64,000 nt of DNA. Source: Winogradskyella aurantiaca (GTDB lineage: Bacteria; Bacteroidota; Bacteroidia; Flavobacteriales; Flavobacteriaceae). The stretch's first letter is position 1, and each line of letters starts with the position of its first letter. The position numbers were made by a program, and so were the translations under genes. Below, piece by piece: positions 36,183 to 48,083 of this stretch. Where the stretch lies: contig NZ_QKTV01000002.1 of assembly GCF_003362725.1 (NCBI RefSeq), positions 248,001 through 312,000 of the forward strand. Direction: 5' to 3'. The notes under the pieces are model-generated. The model made no database searches. It worked only from the letters and a program-made list of their open reading frames with translations, and had not been told where the DNA came from.

Positions 36183-36593
36183 TTAATTTCCTGAATAAGT
36201 TACAAAGTTACGCGGAGTTTCATAAAGTGTGATTTCTAAATGAAACTTTGAATCGAGTTTAGCTTTGATTTTATTATAAATAACAACCGCAATATTTTCA
36301 GCAGTGGGGTTTAAATTTGCAAATTCAGGCACGTCAATATTAAGGTTCTTATGATCCAGAGCATCTTCAACCTCAGATTTAATAATATCCTTCAATATTT
36401 TAACATCAATAACATAACCAGTCTCAGGGTCTATTTCACCAGTAACACTGGCTATCAGCTCGTAATTATGGCCGTGGAAACTAGGATTGTTGCATTTACC
36501 AAAAACCGCATCATTCTTTTCAAAATCCCAGTCTTTACGGTATAATCTGTGTGCGGCGTTAAAATGTGCTTTTCTGTGAACTGTAACTCTCAT
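36183..36593 (-). CDS. queD: 6-carboxytetrahydropterin synthase
   Basis: 136 residues of the QueD/PTPS family. QueD makes 6-carboxytetrahydropterin from dihydroneopterin triphosphate in queuosine biosynthesis. Zinc His are in FNAAHRL and HGHNY, the catalytic Cys in GKCNNPSFHGH, and DHKNLN with the following Asp is the active-site segment. It overlaps idi by 4 bp. The product may also serve in folate or biopterin chemistry. Confidence 0.88.
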   Translation of the reverse strand: MRVTVHRKAHFNAAHRLYRKDWDFEKNDAVFGKCNNPSFHGHNYELIASVTGEIDPETGYVIDVKILKDIIKSEVEDALDHKNLNIDVPEFANLNPTAENIAVVIYNKIKAKLDSKFHLEITLYETPRNFVTYSGN

Positions 36594-37114
36594 GCTGATT
36601 GGTTCAATTTTGCGTAAAACTTCTCGAAAATGATCTTAAACCATTCTGTATAGAGATGTGGATTTAAGGCAATATCATCTTTGACTTCTGGCAAAGGCAT
36701 CCATTTCCAACTAGCCACCTCATCAAGATTAATTTCCGGCTCATCATTGTAATTACCCAACATGACATGGTCATACTCATGTTCAGTAAGACCATTATCA
36801 AAAGGCGCCTTATAAATGAAAGATGTTGTTTCGGTAAGTTCTACTGTAAATCCCATTTCCTCCTGCAGTCTCCGTTTACCTGCTTCAATATTAGATTCCC
36901 CATCTCTTTGGTGTGAGCAACATGTATTGGTCCATAGACCAGGAGAATGGTACTTGTGCAGTGCCCGTTGTTGCAACATTAACTCACCCTTATCATTGAA
37001 AATAAAGACTGAAAACGCTCTATGTAATAAAGCCTTTTCATGAGCTTCAATTTTTTCCATTAACCCTAGTTGTATATCATTCTCATCAACTAGAATTACC
37101 ATTTCTTTTTCCAT
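36590..37114 (-). CDS. idi: Isopentenyl-diphosphate delta-isomerase type I
   Basis: 174 residues. It interconverts isopentenyl and dimethylallyl diphosphate. The Nudix-like core shows TNTCCSHQRDGE with the catalytic Cys and the metal-binding His, followed by AGKRRLQEEMGF and a later EHEYDHV segment with the catalytic Glu. It is the first gene of the idi-queD-manA operon. A TAATTTCG box lies 5-12 bp upstream of the ATG, so the transcript may be nearly leaderless. Divergent from prfC by 143 bp. Confidence 0.93.
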   Translation of the reverse strand: MEKEMVILVDENDIQLGLMEKIEAHEKALLHRAFSVFIFNDKGELMLQQRALHKYHSPGLWTNTCCSHQRDGESNIEAGKRRLQEEMGFTVELTETTSFIYKAPFDNGLTEHEYDHVMLGNYNDEPEINLDEVASWKWMPLPEVKDDIALNPHLYTEWFKIIFEKFYAKLNQSA

Positions 37115-37233
37115 GAAGCGAAATTACATCGTTAATTTTTAAAAACTTACTCCATAATCTTAAAAACCCTTAAAATTCGAAGGAAATCAACATAAATTGA
37201 TTTGAAAAATCTGTCATGAGCCTAATAAAATAA

Positions 37234-37241
37234 TATTTTTG
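37234..37241 (+). promoter_or_regulatory. -7 box of the prfC promoter
   Basis: TATTTTTG, followed by CACC, matches TAnnTTTG and lies 17 bp before the ATG. No TTG was seen at 17-23 bp upstream. Confidence 0.5.
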
Positions 37242-37257
37242 CACCTTAATTAAAATT

Positions 37258-38847
37258 ATGAGTTTCACGGCTGAAATCAACAGAAGACGAACCTTCGGAA
37301 TTGTATCCCATCCTGATGCTGGAAAAACAACCCTTACTGAAAAATTACTACTATTCGGTGGGGCCATTCAAGAAGCAGGTGCTGTAAAAAGCAACAAAAT
37401 AAAAAAAGGCGCCACGAGTGATTTCATGGAAATTGAGCGTCAACGTGGGATTTCTGTAGCAACCTCTGTATTAGCATTTGAATATAGAGGTAACAAGATT
37501 AATATCCTGGACACTCCGGGTCACAAAGATTTTGCTGAAGACACGTTTAGAACCCTTACAGCTGTAGATAGTGTTATTGTTGTAATAGACGTTGCTAAGG
37601 GAGTTGAAGAGCAAACGGAGAAACTTGTACAAGTTTGCCGTATGCGAAACATTCCCATGATTGTTTTCATCAACAAACTTGATCGTGAAGGTAAAGACGC
37701 CTTTGATCTACTTGATGAAGTTGAACAAAAATTAGGTCTTAAGGTGTCTCCCTTGAGCTTTCCTATAGGTATGGGTTATGACTTTAAGGGTATTTATAAC
37801 CTATGGGAGAAGAACATTAATTTATTTACTGGTGATAGCAAGAGGGATATAGAGGAAACTATTGAAATATCAGATTTAGAAGATCCTGAATTAGATGAGT
37901 TAATAGGGGAATCTTCTGCGAACACTCTTAGAGAAGAAATTGAATTGGTATCTGGAATTTACCCAGAATTTGATAAAGTAGCCTATTCCAATGGTGAATT
38001 ACAACCTGTATTCTTTGGTTCAGCTTTAAATAATTTTGGAGTTAGAGAATTACTTGATTGTTTCATTAATATAGCACCGTCACCGAGACCTAAACAAAGC
38101 GAAGAACGTTTGGTAGAGCCGACAGAAAGTAAATTCACAGGATTTGTATTTAAAATTCATGCCAACATGGATCCCAATCACAGAGACCGCTTGGCTTTTG
38201 TCAAAATTGTATCTGGTGAGTTTAAACGCAATGTCCCATATTTGCACGTACGCAACAACAAAAAATTAAAATTCTCGAGCCCTAACGCCTTTTTTGCCGA
38301 AAAGAAACAAATCGTTGAGACCTCTTATCCTGGCGATATAGTTGGTCTACATGATACGGGAAATTTTAAAATTGGTGATACCCTAACAGAGGGTGAAATT
38401 CTTCATTATAAAGGTATTCCCAGTTTTTCACCAGAACATTTTAGATATATCAACAACGCCGATCCACTGAAATCGAAACAGTTATACAAAGGTATAGACC
38501 AACTAATGGATGAAGGAGTTGCACAACTTTTCACCCTAGAAATGAATGGAAGAAAGGTAATTGGAACAGTTGGAGCCCTGCAATATGAAGTTATACAATA
38601 CCGATTGGAACATGAATACGGAGCCAAATGCACCTACGAAAACTTAAATGTATACAAGGCCGCATGGGTAGAAGCTGAAGATGAAAACAGTGAGGAATTC
38701 AAAGAATTTAAGCGCGTTAAGCAGCGCTACTTAGCTCAAGATAAAGCTGGCCAATTGGTATTTCTTGCAGATTCACAATTTTCTTTACAAATGAGTGAAC
38801 AAAAGTATCCTAGTCTCACTTTTCACTTAACATCAGAATTCCAATAA
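37258..38847 (+). CDS. prfC: Peptide chain release factor 3
   Basis: 529 residues. A ribosomal GTPase that removes RF1/RF2 after peptide release. The G motifs are [10 protein letters not shown] (G1), RGISVATSV (G2), DTPGHKDF (G3) and FINKLDREG (G4), followed by domains 2 and 3 typical of RF3 ([28 protein letters not shown]). Length is normal. Divergent from idi and alone. Confidence 0.95.
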   Translation: MSFTAEINRRRTFGIVSHPDAGKTTLTEKLLLFGGAIQEAGAVKSNKIKKGATSDFMEIERQRGISVATSVLAFEYRGNKINILDTPGHKDFAEDTFRTLTAVDSVIVVIDVAKGVEEQTEKLVQVCRMRNIPMIVFINKLDREGKDAFDLLDEVEQKLGLKVSPLSFPIGMGYDFKGIYNLWEKNINLFTGDSKRDIEETIEISDLEDPELDELIGESSANTLREEIELVSGIYPEFDKVAYSNGELQPVFFGSALNNFGVRELLDCFINIAPSPRPKQSEERLVEPTESKFTGFVFKIHANMDPNHRDRLAFVKIVSGEFKRNVPYLHVRNNKKLKFSSPNAFFAEKKQIVETSYPGDIVGLHDTGNFKIGDTLTEGEILHYKGIPSFSPEHFRYINNADPLKSKQLYKGIDQLMDEGVAQLFTLEMNGRKVIGTVGALQYEVIQYRLEHEYGAKCTYENLNVYKAAWVEAEDENSEEFKEFKRVKQRYLAQDKAGQLVFLADSQFSLQMSEQKYPSLTFHLTSEFQ

Positions 38848-38866
38848 TTTCGTTAATAATGTATTT

Positions 38867-38895
38867 CATCGATATTATTTGTTATTTTATCGATG
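38867..38895. promoter_or_regulatory. Inverted repeat CATCGATA ... TATCGATG
   Basis: Perfect 8-bp arms (38867-38874 and 38888-38895) 13 bp apart, 20 bp after the prfC stop and 56 bp before the next ATG. It could be a weak terminator of prfC or an operator of the next gene. Confidence 0.4.
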
Positions 38896-38950
38896 TTTAA
38901 TTATCTTAGTCATATAATTATGAAACTGATGAACCCCAAATCGTCATATC

Positions 38951-39181
38951 ATGAAACCAAATACCAACTCCTACAGTAACAAAAAAATAACCGTTACTTA
39001 TAGTCCTAAATGCTGTATGAATAGCGGTAAATGTGCAAAGCAATTAGCAGACGTATTTAGAACGTCTGTCATACCCTGGATTAATCTGGAAGCTGCCGAA
39101 ACATCCAAAATTATTGAACAGATTAATAAGTGTCCCTCTGGAGCACTTAAATATTTGTTGCATGATAGAGATGTTGCTTAG
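38951..39181 (+). CDS. Mono-cluster (4Fe-4S)-binding protein, Fer4_19/YjdI-like
   Basis: 76 residues. Cysteines in SPKCCMNSGKC and KCPSGAL give the divergent 4Fe-4S cluster pattern of the Fer4_19 (YjdI) family. The rest is a small ferredoxin-like fold. Its physiological electron partner is unknown; such proteins often stand beside N-acetyltransferases or sulfur-related genes, which are missing here. Followed immediately by the tandem repeat at 39197. Confidence 0.82.
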   Translation: MKPNTNSYSNKKITVTYSPKCCMNSGKCAKQLADVFRTSVIPWINLEAAETSKIIEQINKCPSGALKYLLHDRDVA

Positions 39182-39196
39182 AAACGTTACCAAGGC

Positions 39197-39401
39197 CTAA
39201 TCTGTAGCTCCAAATTTCAAGGGATTTGTGGTTGCTCGCTAAACTATTTCTCGCAACACATCTACCTCAATTATGCTTGACCTGTCGGGCCAAAATTTAA
39301 AGGAATTGACGGTTGCTCGACAAAACTATTTCTCGCAACACATCTACCTCAATTATGCTTGACCTGTCGGGCCAAAATTTAAAGGAATTGGCGGTTGCTC
39401 G
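39197..39401 (-). repeat. Tandem duplication of the 3' end of the DUF3467 gene
   Basis: A 79-bp stretch at 39323-39401 (last 16 codons of the DUF3467 gene plus 30 bp) recurs at 39241-39319 with one mismatch, so the period is 82 bp. A third, diverged and shorter copy is at 39197-39238 and lacks one base. On the minus strand each copy reads EQP-x-IPL, then a stop. The gene therefore has an end repeated downstream of its true stop. Confidence 0.85.
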
Positions 39402-39670
39402 TAATCTTTGATTTCACCATGCATTTTTTCAAAACGCTTTACGTTCTCTCCCAATGCTTTAAGGAAACGTTTTGCGTGCTGCGGGGTCAAAATGATTCTT
39501 GATTTCACCTTGCTCTTGGGTGCACCCGGCATAATATTGACAAAATCAACTACAAATTCAGAAACTGAATGATTGATTATAGCAAGATTTGAATAAGTAC
39601 CCTCTGCTACTTGTTCATCTAATTCAATATTAATTTGAGCTTTCTTTGGTTTATTTTGATCGTCTGACAT
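39353..39670 (-). CDS. DUF3467 protein
   Basis: 105 residues, close to the usual length. The body (ELDEQVAEGTYSNLAI, EFVVDFVNIMPGAP, SRIILTPQHAKRFLKAL, YEQPPIPLNFGPTGQA) matches DUF3467, conserved in Bacteroidota and of unknown function. In this phylum it commonly follows rpoC, as here, with a hairpin between the two. Its C-terminal codons are part of an 82-bp tandem repeat. Confidence 0.85.
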   Translation of the reverse strand: MSDDQNKPKKAQINIELDEQVAEGTYSNLAIINHSVSEFVVDFVNIMPGAPKSKVKSRIILTPQHAKRFLKALGENVKRFEKMHGEIKDYEQPPIPLNFGPTGQA

Positions 39671-39703
39671 TTTCTATTAGGATATATTTCTGAAAAGACT
39701 AAG

Positions 39704-39738
39704 TTAAAAAAGAAATCCCGAGACATGGTCTCGGGATT
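39704..39738 (-). terminator. Hairpin between rpoC and the DUF3467 gene
   Basis: Perfect 11-bp stem AATCCCGAGAC / GTCTCGGGATT with loop ATG, then TTTCTTTTTT on the minus strand. It would end most of the rpoBC transcript, with possible readthrough into DUF3467. Confidence 0.85.
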
Positions 39739-39762
39739 CATATATTTAAAAGTCGAATCTCT

Positions 39763-42700
39763 TTAATTAAAATTCATTTCTTCCTTGGCCTTCATCATTT
39801 CCTCAAACTCTTGTTTAGAACCTACGATGATATTATCGTAATCTCTAACACCTGTTCCTGCTGGAATCTTATGACCAACAATAACATTCTCTTTAAGACC
39901 TTCTAGTGTGTCAATTTTACCATTAACCGCTGCCTCATTCAACACCTTGGTAGTTTCTTGGAAAGATGCTGCTGAAATAAACGATTTGGTTTGAAGTGAT
40001 GCTCTAGTAATACCTTGAAGGATTGGAGTGGCCGTAGCAGGTTGCGCATCGCGCGCCTCAACTACTTGCTTATCCTCACGTTTCAAAATAGAATTCTCAT
40101 CTCTTAATTGACGTGATGATACAATCTGACCTGACTTAAGTGTTTCAGAATCACCGGCTTCAGTAACTACCTTCATTCCAAATATCTTATCATTCTCCTC
40201 AATGAAATCAGATTTGTGCACCAATTGGTTTTCTAAGAAAATAGTATCACCCGAATCTATAATTCGAACTTTACGCATCATTTGTCTCACAACAACCTCA
40301 AAGTGCTTATCATTAATTTTCACCCCTTGAAGACGGTAAACTTCCTGAACCTCATTCACCAAATATTGTTGCACCGCAGAAGGGCCTTTAATATTTAAAA
40401 TATCATTTGGTGTAATGGATCCATCCGATAATGGCATTCCAGCTTTAACATAATCGTTCTCCTGAACAAGAATTTGGTTAGACAACTTGACCAAATACTT
40501 CTTCACTTCACCAAGTTTAGATTCAATGATAATCTCACGGTTTCCACGTTTGATCTTACCAAATGATACCACACCATCAATCTCACTCGTAACAGCCGGG
40601 TTAGACGGGTTCCGTGCCTCAAACAACTCTGTAACTCTAGGAAGACCACCAGTAATATCCCCTGCTTTAGCAGATTTACGTGGAATCTTAACTAATATTT
40701 TACCAACTTCAATCTTTTCACCATCGTCGATCATAATATGAGCACCAACAGGTAAGTTGTAAGATCTAACAACCTCACCTTTATTATCCTCAATGACAAG
40801 TGTTGGAATCAACTTCTTATTTCTAGATTCTGAAATGACTTTCTCTTGGAATCCAGTTTGCTCATCGATTTCTACCTGATAGGTAATACCTTGCTCGATA
40901 TTTTCGTAACGTACTTTACCGGCAAACTCAGAGATAATAACACCATTATATGGATCCCATTGACAAACAACATCACCTGCTTTTAATTTAGCTCCATTCT
41001 TAACAAAGATATGTGAACCATAAGGGATATTATTAGTACTAAGTACAATACCGGTTTTAGCATCTGTAAGTTTAAGCTCCGAAGTTCTTGAGATAACAAC
41101 ATCAACCTCATTACCTTCGCCATCTTTTGACTTAACTGTTCTAAGGTCTTCAATTTCAGCAACTCCGTCAAACTTAACTGCCAACTTATTCTCCTCAGAA
41201 ATGTTACCTGCAATACCACCCACATGGAATGTACGTAATGTTAACTGTGTACCAGGCTCACCAATAGACTGCGCAGCAACGACACCAACCGCTTCACCTC
41301 TTTGAACCATTTTACCGGTTGCCAGGTTTCTACCGTAACACTTCACACAGATACCTTTCTTAGCTTCACAAGTTAATGGTGAACGTACCTCGATACTTTC
41401 AATTGGAGAATCTCCTATTTTCTTGGCAATTTCATCATTAATATGTCCATTAGCCTCAACAAGTAGCTCCTCCGTTAATGGATGATAAACATCATTAAGT
41501 GATGTTCTACCAACAATTCGTTCTGCTAGTCCTTCAACAACCTCATCATTTTTCTTAAGCGCAGAAACTTCAATTCCTCTAAGGGTACCACAGTCTTCTT
41601 CGTAAACAATAACATCTTGAGACACATCTACCAAACGACGTGTTAGGTAACCAGCATCAGCCGTTTTTAAAGCTGTATCGGCAAGACCTTTACGCGCACC
41701 GTGAGTTGAGATGAAGTATTCAAGAATTGATAGGCCTTCTTTAAAGTTAGAAAGAATTGGATTCTCAATAATCTCTCCTCCACCAGCATTGGATTTTTTA
41801 GGTTTAGCCATTAACCCACGCATACCGGTAAGCTGTCTAATTTGTTCTTTAGAACCACGAGCTCCAGAATCAAGCATCATAAATACCGAGTTGAATCCTT
41901 GCTGATCCTCGCGGATACGCTTCATGGATAATTCTGTTAACTCGGCATTGGTAGAAGTCCATATATCGATAACCTGATTATACCGCTCATTGTTAGTAAT
42001 AAGACCCATGTTATAGTTGGCCATAATACCGTCAACTTGCTTATTGGCAGCATCAATCATTCCATGCTTTTCTTCAGGAATAATAATATCCCCTAAACTG
42101 AATGATAATCCACCTTGGAAGGCAAATTTATATCCTAAAGTCTTGATCTCATCTAAGAACTCAGCAGTCTCTGGAACACTAGTTACCTTAAGGATATTAC
42201 CAATAATATCCCTTAAAGATTTTTTAGTTAAAACCTGATTGATATAACCAGCAGCCTCAGGGACTGTTTCGTTAAATAATACCCTACCAACAGTTGTTTC
42301 TATCAACTGTCTAGTCAATTCTCCTTCCTCATTAAAGTCCATAACACGAACCTTAATTCCAGCATTCAAATCCACTTGCTTTTCGTTATAAGCAATTGTT
42401 ACCTCTTCTGGAGAATAGAATGTTAATCCTTCACCTTTTATTGGTACTTCAGGCGTAGATTTTCTGTGCTTGGTCATATAATATAAACCAAGAACCATAT
42501 CCTGAGATGGGACGGTCACTGGTGAACCATTTGCAGGGTTAAGAATATTATGTGACGCCAACATCAACAATTGCGCCTCAAGAATAGCCTCTGGACCTAA
42601 TGGTAAATGCACCGCCATTTGATCACCATCAAAGTCGGCATTAAAGGCCGTACATACTAATGGGTGTAACTGAATAGCTTTACCTTCAATAAGTTTTGGT

Positions 42701-44064
42701 TGGAATGCCTGAATACCTAATCTGTGAAGTGTTGGAGCACGGTTCAATAAGACTGGATGCCCTTTTAAAACATTCTCTAAGATATCCCAAACTACAGGCT
42801 CTTTTCTATCAATAATCTTTTTAGCTGATTTTACTGTCTTTACAATACCACGCTCAATAAGCTTTCTAATGATAAATGGTTTGTATAACTCAGCAGCCAT
42901 ATCTTTTGGAAGACCACATTCAAATAACTTCAATTCAGGTCCAACGACAATAACCGAACGAGCAGAGTAATCCACACGTTTACCTAACAAGTTTTGACGG
43001 AAACGTCCTTGTTTACCTTTTAATGAATCTGAAAGCGATTTTAATGGTCTGTTTGAATCTGTTTTTACAGCTGAAGACTTTCGCGTGTTATCAAACAGCG
43101 AGTCTACAGATTCCTGAAGCATACGCTTTTCATTACGCAGGATTACCTCAGGTGCTTTAATTTCAACTAATCTTTTTAGACGGTTGTTTCTAATAATCAC
43201 ACGACGATATAAGTCATTCAAATCAGAAGTTGCAAAACGCCCACCATCTAAAGGTACTAATGGTCTTAATTCTGGTGGGATCACCGGAATGGCCTTCATA
43301 ACCATCCACTCTGGCTTATTTTCACGATTCTCATTTGACTCTCTAAAGGCTTCCACCACTTGTAAACGTTTTAACGCTTCGGTTTTACGCTGCTTAGAGG
43401 TTTCATTATTTGCTTTGTGTCTTAAATCAAAAGACAACTGATCTAAATCAATTCTAGCAAGAATATCAATCAAACATTCAGCGCCCATTTTTGCGATGAA
43501 CTTATTTGGATCTGTATCCTCTAAGTATTGGTTTTCCTGTGGAAGTGCCTCCAAAATATTCAGGTACTCTTCCTCAGTAAGGAAATCCATTTTTTGCACT
43601 GGTTCACCTTCGGCATTAACTGCATTACCTGGTTGAATTACTACGTAACGTTCGTAGTAAATAATCATATCTAATTTCTTAGACGGTAACCCTAGTAAAT
43701 AACCAATTTTATTTGGAAGGGAACGGAAATACCAGATATGAGCAACAGGAACTACAAGGTTTATGTGACCAACGCGATCTCTTCTTACCTTCTTCTCTGT
43801 AACCTCTACACCACAACGGTCACAAACGATACCTTTATATCTGATTCTTTTATATTTTCCACAAGCACATTCAAAATCCTTTACAGGACCAAAAATGCGT
43901 TCACAGAACAAACCATCGCGCTCAGGTTTGTGAGTACGATAATTGATTGTTTCTGGCTTTAAGACTTCACCACGTGATGCTGCCAAAACAGATTCTGGTG
44001 ATGCTAATCCTATAGAAATCTTATTAAATTTCTGAACTGTATTCTTATCTTGTTTTCTTGCCAT
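39763..44064 (-). CDS. rpoC: DNA-directed RNA polymerase subunit beta'
   Basis: 1433 residues. The active-site magnesium motif [12 protein letters not shown], the N-terminal zinc site with two CxxC pairs ([24 protein letters not shown]), and the second zinc site ([13 protein letters not shown]) are present. With RpoB it forms the catalytic centre of RNA polymerase. It follows rpoB after 76 bp of repetitive sequence. Confidence 0.98.
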   Translation of the reverse strand: MARKQDKNTVQKFNKISIGLASPESVLAASRGEVLKPETINYRTHKPERDGLFCERIFGPVKDFECACGKYKRIRYKGIVCDRCGVEVTEKKVRRDRVGHINLVVPVAHIWYFRSLPNKIGYLLGLPSKKLDMIIYYERYVVIQPGNAVNAEGEPVQKMDFLTEEEYLNILEALPQENQYLEDTDPNKFIAKMGAECLIDILARIDLDQLSFDLRHKANNETSKQRKTEALKRLQVVEAFRESNENRENKPEWMVMKAIPVIPPELRPLVPLDGGRFATSDLNDLYRRVIIRNNRLKRLVEIKAPEVILRNEKRMLQESVDSLFDNTRKSSAVKTDSNRPLKSLSDSLKGKQGRFRQNLLGKRVDYSARSVIVVGPELKLFECGLPKDMAAELYKPFIIRKLIERGIVKTVKSAKKIIDRKEPVVWDILENVLKGHPVLLNRAPTLHRLGIQAFQPKLIEGKAIQLHPLVCTAFNADFDGDQMAVHLPLGPEAILEAQLLMLASHNILNPANGSPVTVPSQDMVLGLYYMTKHRKSTPEVPIKGEGLTFYSPEEVTIAYNEKQVDLNAGIKVRVMDFNEEGELTRQLIETTVGRVLFNETVPEAAGYINQVLTKKSLRDIIGNILKVTSVPETAEFLDEIKTLGYKFAFQGGLSFSLGDIIIPEEKHGMIDAANKQVDGIMANYNMGLITNNERYNQVIDIWTSTNAELTELSMKRIREDQQGFNSVFMMLDSGARGSKEQIRQLTGMRGLMAKPKKSNAGGGEIIENPILSNFKEGLSILEYFISTHGARKGLADTALKTADAGYLTRRLVDVSQDVIVYEEDCGTLRGIEVSALKKNDEVVEGLAERIVGRTSLNDVYHPLTEELLVEANGHINDEIAKKIGDSPIESIEVRSPLTCEAKKGICVKCYGRNLATGKMVQRGEAVGVVAAQSIGEPGTQLTLRTFHVGGIAGNISEENKLAVKFDGVAEIEDLRTVKSKDGEGNEVDVVISRTSELKLTDAKTGIVLSTNNIPYGSHIFVKNGAKLKAGDVVCQWDPYNGVIISEFAGKVRYENIEQGITYQVEIDEQTGFQEKVISESRNKKLIPTLVIEDNKGEVVRSYNLPVGAHIMIDDGEKIEVGKILVKIPRKSAKAGDITGGLPRVTELFEARNPSNPAVTSEIDGVVSFGKIKRGNREIIIESKLGEVKKYLVKLSNQILVQENDYVKAGMPLSDGSITPNDILNIKGPSAVQQYLVNEVQEVYRLQGVKINDKHFEVVVRQMMRKVRIIDSGDTIFLENQLVHKSDFIEENDKIFGMKVVTEAGDSETLKSGQIVSSRQLRDENSILKREDKQVVEARDAQPATATPILQGITRASLQTKSFISAASFQETTKVLNEAAVNGKIDTLEGLKENVIVGHKIPAGTGVRDYDNIIVGSKQEFEEMMKAKEEMNFN

Positions 44065-44074
44065 GTTGTTTTAT

Positions 44075-44135
44075 AGTATTCAGTGTTTAGCTTTCAGTTT
44101 GTAGTTAGCAACTACTGTCTGATTACTGTAAACTA
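44075..44135 (-). repeat. Low-complexity repeat between rpoB and rpoC
   Basis: The 76-bp spacer is made of short variations on CAGT / ACTGAA, for example ACTGAAAGCTAAACACTGAA on the minus strand. It carries no gene. Similar sequence is common in flavobacterial gaps from memory. Confidence 0.4.
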
Positions 44136-44140
44136 TTTTA

Positions 44141-47100
44141 TTATTCTTCTAATCTAATATCTAGTCCTAATCCTTTTAATTCATGCATTAATACATTGAA
44201 CGACTCAGGTAGTCCAGGTTCTGGCATTGGCTCACCTTTTACGATTGCCTCGTAAGTTTTAGCTCTACCAATTACGTCATCTGATTTTACAGTTAGGATC
44301 TCTCTCAAGGTACTTGATGCACCATAGGCCTCAAGCGCCCATACCTCCATTTCACCAAATCGCTGACCACCAAATTGTGCTTTACCACCAAGTGGTTGTT
44401 GCGTAATTAATGAGTAAGGGCCAATTGAACGAGCATGCATTTTATCATCGATCATATGACCAAGCTTGATCATATAAATCACACCAACTGTAGCTGGTTG
44501 ATCAAAACGTTCACCTGTTCCTCCATCATACAGATAAGTATGACCAAATTGTGGCACATTAGCATCAGACGTAAATCCATTGATCTGTTCTAAGGTTGCA
44601 CCATCAAAGATTGGGGTAGCAAAAGTCTTATTCAACTTCTGACCTGCCCATCCTAGAACAGTTTCATAGATCTGACCAATATTCATACGAGATGGTACAC
44701 CTAATGGATTCAATACAATATCTACCGGAGTCCCATCTTCCAAGAATGGCATGTCCTCTTCTCTTACGATACGAGCAACAATACCTTTGTTACCATGGCG
44801 TCCTGCCATCTTATCCCCTACTTTAAGCTTACGTTTCTTAGCAATGTAAACTTTAGCAAGTTTAATGATTCCAGCCGGAAGCTCATCCCCTACAGAGATG
44901 GTAAACTTCTCACGTCGTAATGATCCTTGAAGATCGTTTTCTTTAATCTTATAGTTATGGATCAAATCAGCAACAAGCTCATTAGTATGATTATCAGTGG
45001 TCCATTTTCCTCCTGTTAAGTGCGTATAATCATCAACAGCATTTAACATTTTTAAGGTATACTTTTTACCTTTTGGAATAATCTCCTCACCAAGGTCATT
45101 ATAAATTCCTTGAGCTGTCTTTCCATTTACAATAGCAAAGAGCTTTTCTACAAGAACATTTTGAAGATCATCAAAACGCTTGTCATAAGCATTTTCTAGT
45201 GCTTCAATATCTTCTTTATCCTGAGCTCTCTTACGTTTATCTTTTATGGCTCTTGCAAAAAGTTTCTTGTCGATAACCACACCATTTAATGATGGAGAGG
45301 CTTTCAAGGAAGCATCCTTTACATCACCTGCTTTGTCACCAAAGATGGCGCGTAATAGTTTTTCTTCTGGTGTTGGATCAGATTCTCCTTTAGGAGTAAT
45401 CTTTCCAATAAGAATGTCTCCAGGCTTGATTTCAGCACCGACTCTAATCATACCATTTTCATCAAGGTCTTTAGTAGCCTCTTCAGAAACGTTTGGTATA
45501 TCATTCGTTAATTCTTCATTACCAAGTTTTGTATCCCTTACTTCTAATGAATACTCATCTATATGTATCGATGTAAATACGTCATCACGAACAACTTTCT
45601 CAGAAATCACGATCGCATCCTCAAAGTTATACCCTTTCCAAGGCATAAAGGCCACTTTCATGTTTCTACCAAGCGCCAATTCTCCGTTTTGAGTTGCATA
45701 ACCCTCACAAAGAACCTGACCTTTAGCCACCTTATCACCTTTTTGAACAATAGGCTTTAAGTTGATTGAGGTTCCCTGGTTAGTTTTTCTAAACTTCACA
45801 AGAGGGTATTCTTTGGTTTCACTATCAAAGCTTACCATAGCCTCCTCATCAGTTCTATCGTACTTGATTATAATCTTATCAGCATCAACGTACTCTACAG
45901 TACCGTTTCCTTCAGCGTTGATCAACACTCTAGAATCAGATGCTACCTGTCTTTCAAGTCCTGTACCAACAATTGGTGCTTCAGGACGTAAAAGTGGAAC
46001 TGCCTGACGCATCATATTTGAGCCCATTAAAGCACGGTTCGCATCATCGTGCTCCAAGAATGGAATTAAAGACGCCGAAATTGATGCAATCTGGTTTGGT
46101 GCAACATCCGTGTAGTTGACATTTGATGGATCGATGACTGGAAAATCACCTTCCTGACGGGAGATAATTTTATCTTCTACAATCTTACCTATTTTATCTA
46201 CTTCAATGTTGGCTTGTGCAATCAACATATCCTCTTCCTCCTCCGCACTTAGATATGTAGGAGCATTTTTAATGTCTACAACACCTTCTTCTACTTTACG
46301 ATACGGAGTCTCAATGAAGCCCATATTATTCACCTTAGCATAAACTGCCAATGATGAAATAAGACCAATATTCGGACCTTCTGGAGTTTCAATTGGACAT
46401 AAACGTCCGTAGTGTGTGTAGTGAACGTCTCGAACCTCGAAACCTGCTCTTTCTCTTGAAAGGCCACCAGGTCCTAAGGCTGAAAGACGTCGTTTATGAG
46501 TAATCTCTGCTAATGGATTGGTTTGATCCATAAACTGAGATAACTGGTTTGTTCCAAAGAATGAATTAATTACCGATGATAATGTTTTGGCATTGATCAA
46601 ATCAATTGGTGTAAACACCTCATTATCACGAACATTCATACGCTCACGAATGGTACGCGCCATACGTGCTAAACCAACACCAAACTGAGACGACAATTGT
46701 TCGCCTACCGTTCTAACTCTTCGGTTTGATAAGTGATCAATATCATCAATCTCTGCCTTAGAATTAATTAATTCAATTAAATATTTAATAATGGTTATGA
46801 TATCTTCTTTGGTAAGCACTTGCTTGTCCATTCCAATATCTAAACCAAGTTTTTTATTCATTCTATAACGACCAACTTCGCCTAGAGAGTAACGCTGATC
46901 ACTGAAGAATAACTTATCAATAATTCCTCGCGCTGTTTCCTCATCTGGCGGCTCAGCATTTCGAAGTTGTCTGTAGATATGCTCTACCGCTTCCTTCTCT
47001 GAGTTGGTTGGATCTTTTTGAAGGGTGTTATGGATAATTGCATAATCACCTTGTTGAGACGTTTCCTTATGTAAAAGAATGGTCTTAACTCCTGCTTCAA

Positions 47101-47953
47101 GAATTTCCTCAATATTTTCCTTATCAATTACTGTGTCACGATCTAGAACAATCTCGTTACGCTCAATAGATACAACTTCACCCGTATCTTCATCAACGAA
47201 ATCTTCATGCCATGTGTTAAGAACACGAGCAGCTAATTTTCTACCTATAACCTTCTTAAGACCAGTCTTAGTTACTTTAACTTCCTCTGCCAAATCAAAA
47301 ATCTCGAGGATATCTTTATCTCTTTCAAATCCGATGGCTCTAAAAAGTGTCGTAACAGGTAGCTTTTTCTTTCTATCGATGTAAGCGTACATTACGCTAT
47401 TGATATCTGTAGCAAATTCAATCCAAGATCCTTTAAATGGAATTACTCTGGCCGAATATAATTTAGTTCCATTTGCATGGAACGACTGGCTAAAGAATAC
47501 ACCTGGAGATCTGTGTAACTGAGACACAACAACACGCTCTGCACCGTTAATGCAAAATGTTCCACTAGGTGTCATATATGGAATGGTACCTAGATAAACA
47601 TCCTGTACTATGGTTTCAAAATCTTCGTGTTCTGGATCCGTACAATACAGTTTTAATCGTGCCTTCAAGGGCACACTGTAAGTAAGACCTCTCTCAATAC
47701 ATTCTTCGATAGTGTATCGAGGTGGATCGATAAAATAATCAAGAAATTCCAAAACAAACTGATTTCTTGTATCAGTAATTGGAAAGTTCTCCATGAAGGT
47801 TTGGAAAAGTCCTTCATTCTCTCGGTGGTCTGATTTTGTTTCCAACTGGAAAAAGTCCTGGAAGGACTTGATTTGAATATCCAGAAAATCAGGATATTCA
47901 GTTCTATTAATAATAGAAGAGAAATTTAATCTTTCAGCTTTTTGTGCTAACAT
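44141..47953 (-). CDS. rpoB: DNA-directed RNA polymerase subunit beta
   Basis: 1270 residues. The fork and rifampicin-binding segment is [21 protein letters not shown] followed by LSALGPGG, with D, H and S at the usual rifampicin-contact sites intact, so no resistance substitution is seen. Further motifs are [18 protein letters not shown] in parts and [10 protein letters not shown]. It is transcribed after rplL with a 130-bp gap carrying a hairpin. Confidence 0.98.
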   Translation of the reverse strand: MLAQKAERLNFSSIINRTEYPDFLDIQIKSFQDFFQLETKSDHRENEGLFQTFMENFPITDTRNQFVLEFLDYFIDPPRYTIEECIERGLTYSVPLKARLKLYCTDPEHEDFETIVQDVYLGTIPYMTPSGTFCINGAERVVVSQLHRSPGVFFSQSFHANGTKLYSARVIPFKGSWIEFATDINSVMYAYIDRKKKLPVTTLFRAIGFERDKDILEIFDLAEEVKVTKTGLKKVIGRKLAARVLNTWHEDFVDEDTGEVVSIERNEIVLDRDTVIDKENIEEILEAGVKTILLHKETSQQGDYAIIHNTLQKDPTNSEKEAVEHIYRQLRNAEPPDEETARGIIDKLFFSDQRYSLGEVGRYRMNKKLGLDIGMDKQVLTKEDIITIIKYLIELINSKAEIDDIDHLSNRRVRTVGEQLSSQFGVGLARMARTIRERMNVRDNEVFTPIDLINAKTLSSVINSFFGTNQLSQFMDQTNPLAEITHKRRLSALGPGGLSRERAGFEVRDVHYTHYGRLCPIETPEGPNIGLISSLAVYAKVNNMGFIETPYRKVEEGVVDIKNAPTYLSAEEEEDMLIAQANIEVDKIGKIVEDKIISRQEGDFPVIDPSNVNYTDVAPNQIASISASLIPFLEHDDANRALMGSNMMRQAVPLLRPEAPIVGTGLERQVASDSRVLINAEGNGTVEYVDADKIIIKYDRTDEEAMVSFDSETKEYPLVKFRKTNQGTSINLKPIVQKGDKVAKGQVLCEGYATQNGELALGRNMKVAFMPWKGYNFEDAIVISEKVVRDDVFTSIHIDEYSLEVRDTKLGNEELTNDIPNVSEEATKDLDENGMIRVGAEIKPGDILIGKITPKGESDPTPEEKLLRAIFGDKAGDVKDASLKASPSLNGVVIDKKLFARAIKDKRKRAQDKEDIEALENAYDKRFDDLQNVLVEKLFAIVNGKTAQGIYNDLGEEIIPKGKKYTLKMLNAVDDYTHLTGGKWTTDNHTNELVADLIHNYKIKENDLQGSLRREKFTISVGDELPAGIIKLAKVYIAKKRKLKVGDKMAGRHGNKGIVARIVREEDMPFLEDGTPVDIVLNPLGVPSRMNIGQIYETVLGWAGQKLNKTFATPIFDGATLEQINGFTSDANVPQFGHTYLYDGGTGERFDQPATVGVIYMIKLGHMIDDKMHARSIGPYSLITQQPLGGKAQFGGQRFGEMEVWALEAYGASSTLREILTVKSDDVIGRAKTYEAIVKGEPMPEPGLPESFNVLMHELKGLGLDIRLEE

Positions 47954-48021
47954 CGATGAACGAATTTTTGATTAAAACAATAAAAACGTGTACATAATTC
48001 CTATATACACAAAAGGGTCTA

Positions 48022-48054
48022 GGAGTTACCTCGATTCTTTTGCGAGGTAACCCT
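48022..48054 (-). promoter_or_regulatory. Hairpin between rplL and rpoB
   Basis: GTTACCTCG (48025-48033) pairs perfectly with CGAGGTAAC (48043-48051), loop 9 nt; further bases at both ends partly pair. There is no U-run on the minus strand. It is placed where other bacteria have an attenuator or RNase III site between rplL and rpoB. Confidence 0.55.
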
Positions 48055-48083
48055 AAACCATATTCTGTAGGTATGTGTTAAGC

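Noticed and set aside
45246-45692. 148-codon frame antisense to rpoB
   Set aside because: Composition mirrors the rpoB codons, with no recognisable protein feature.
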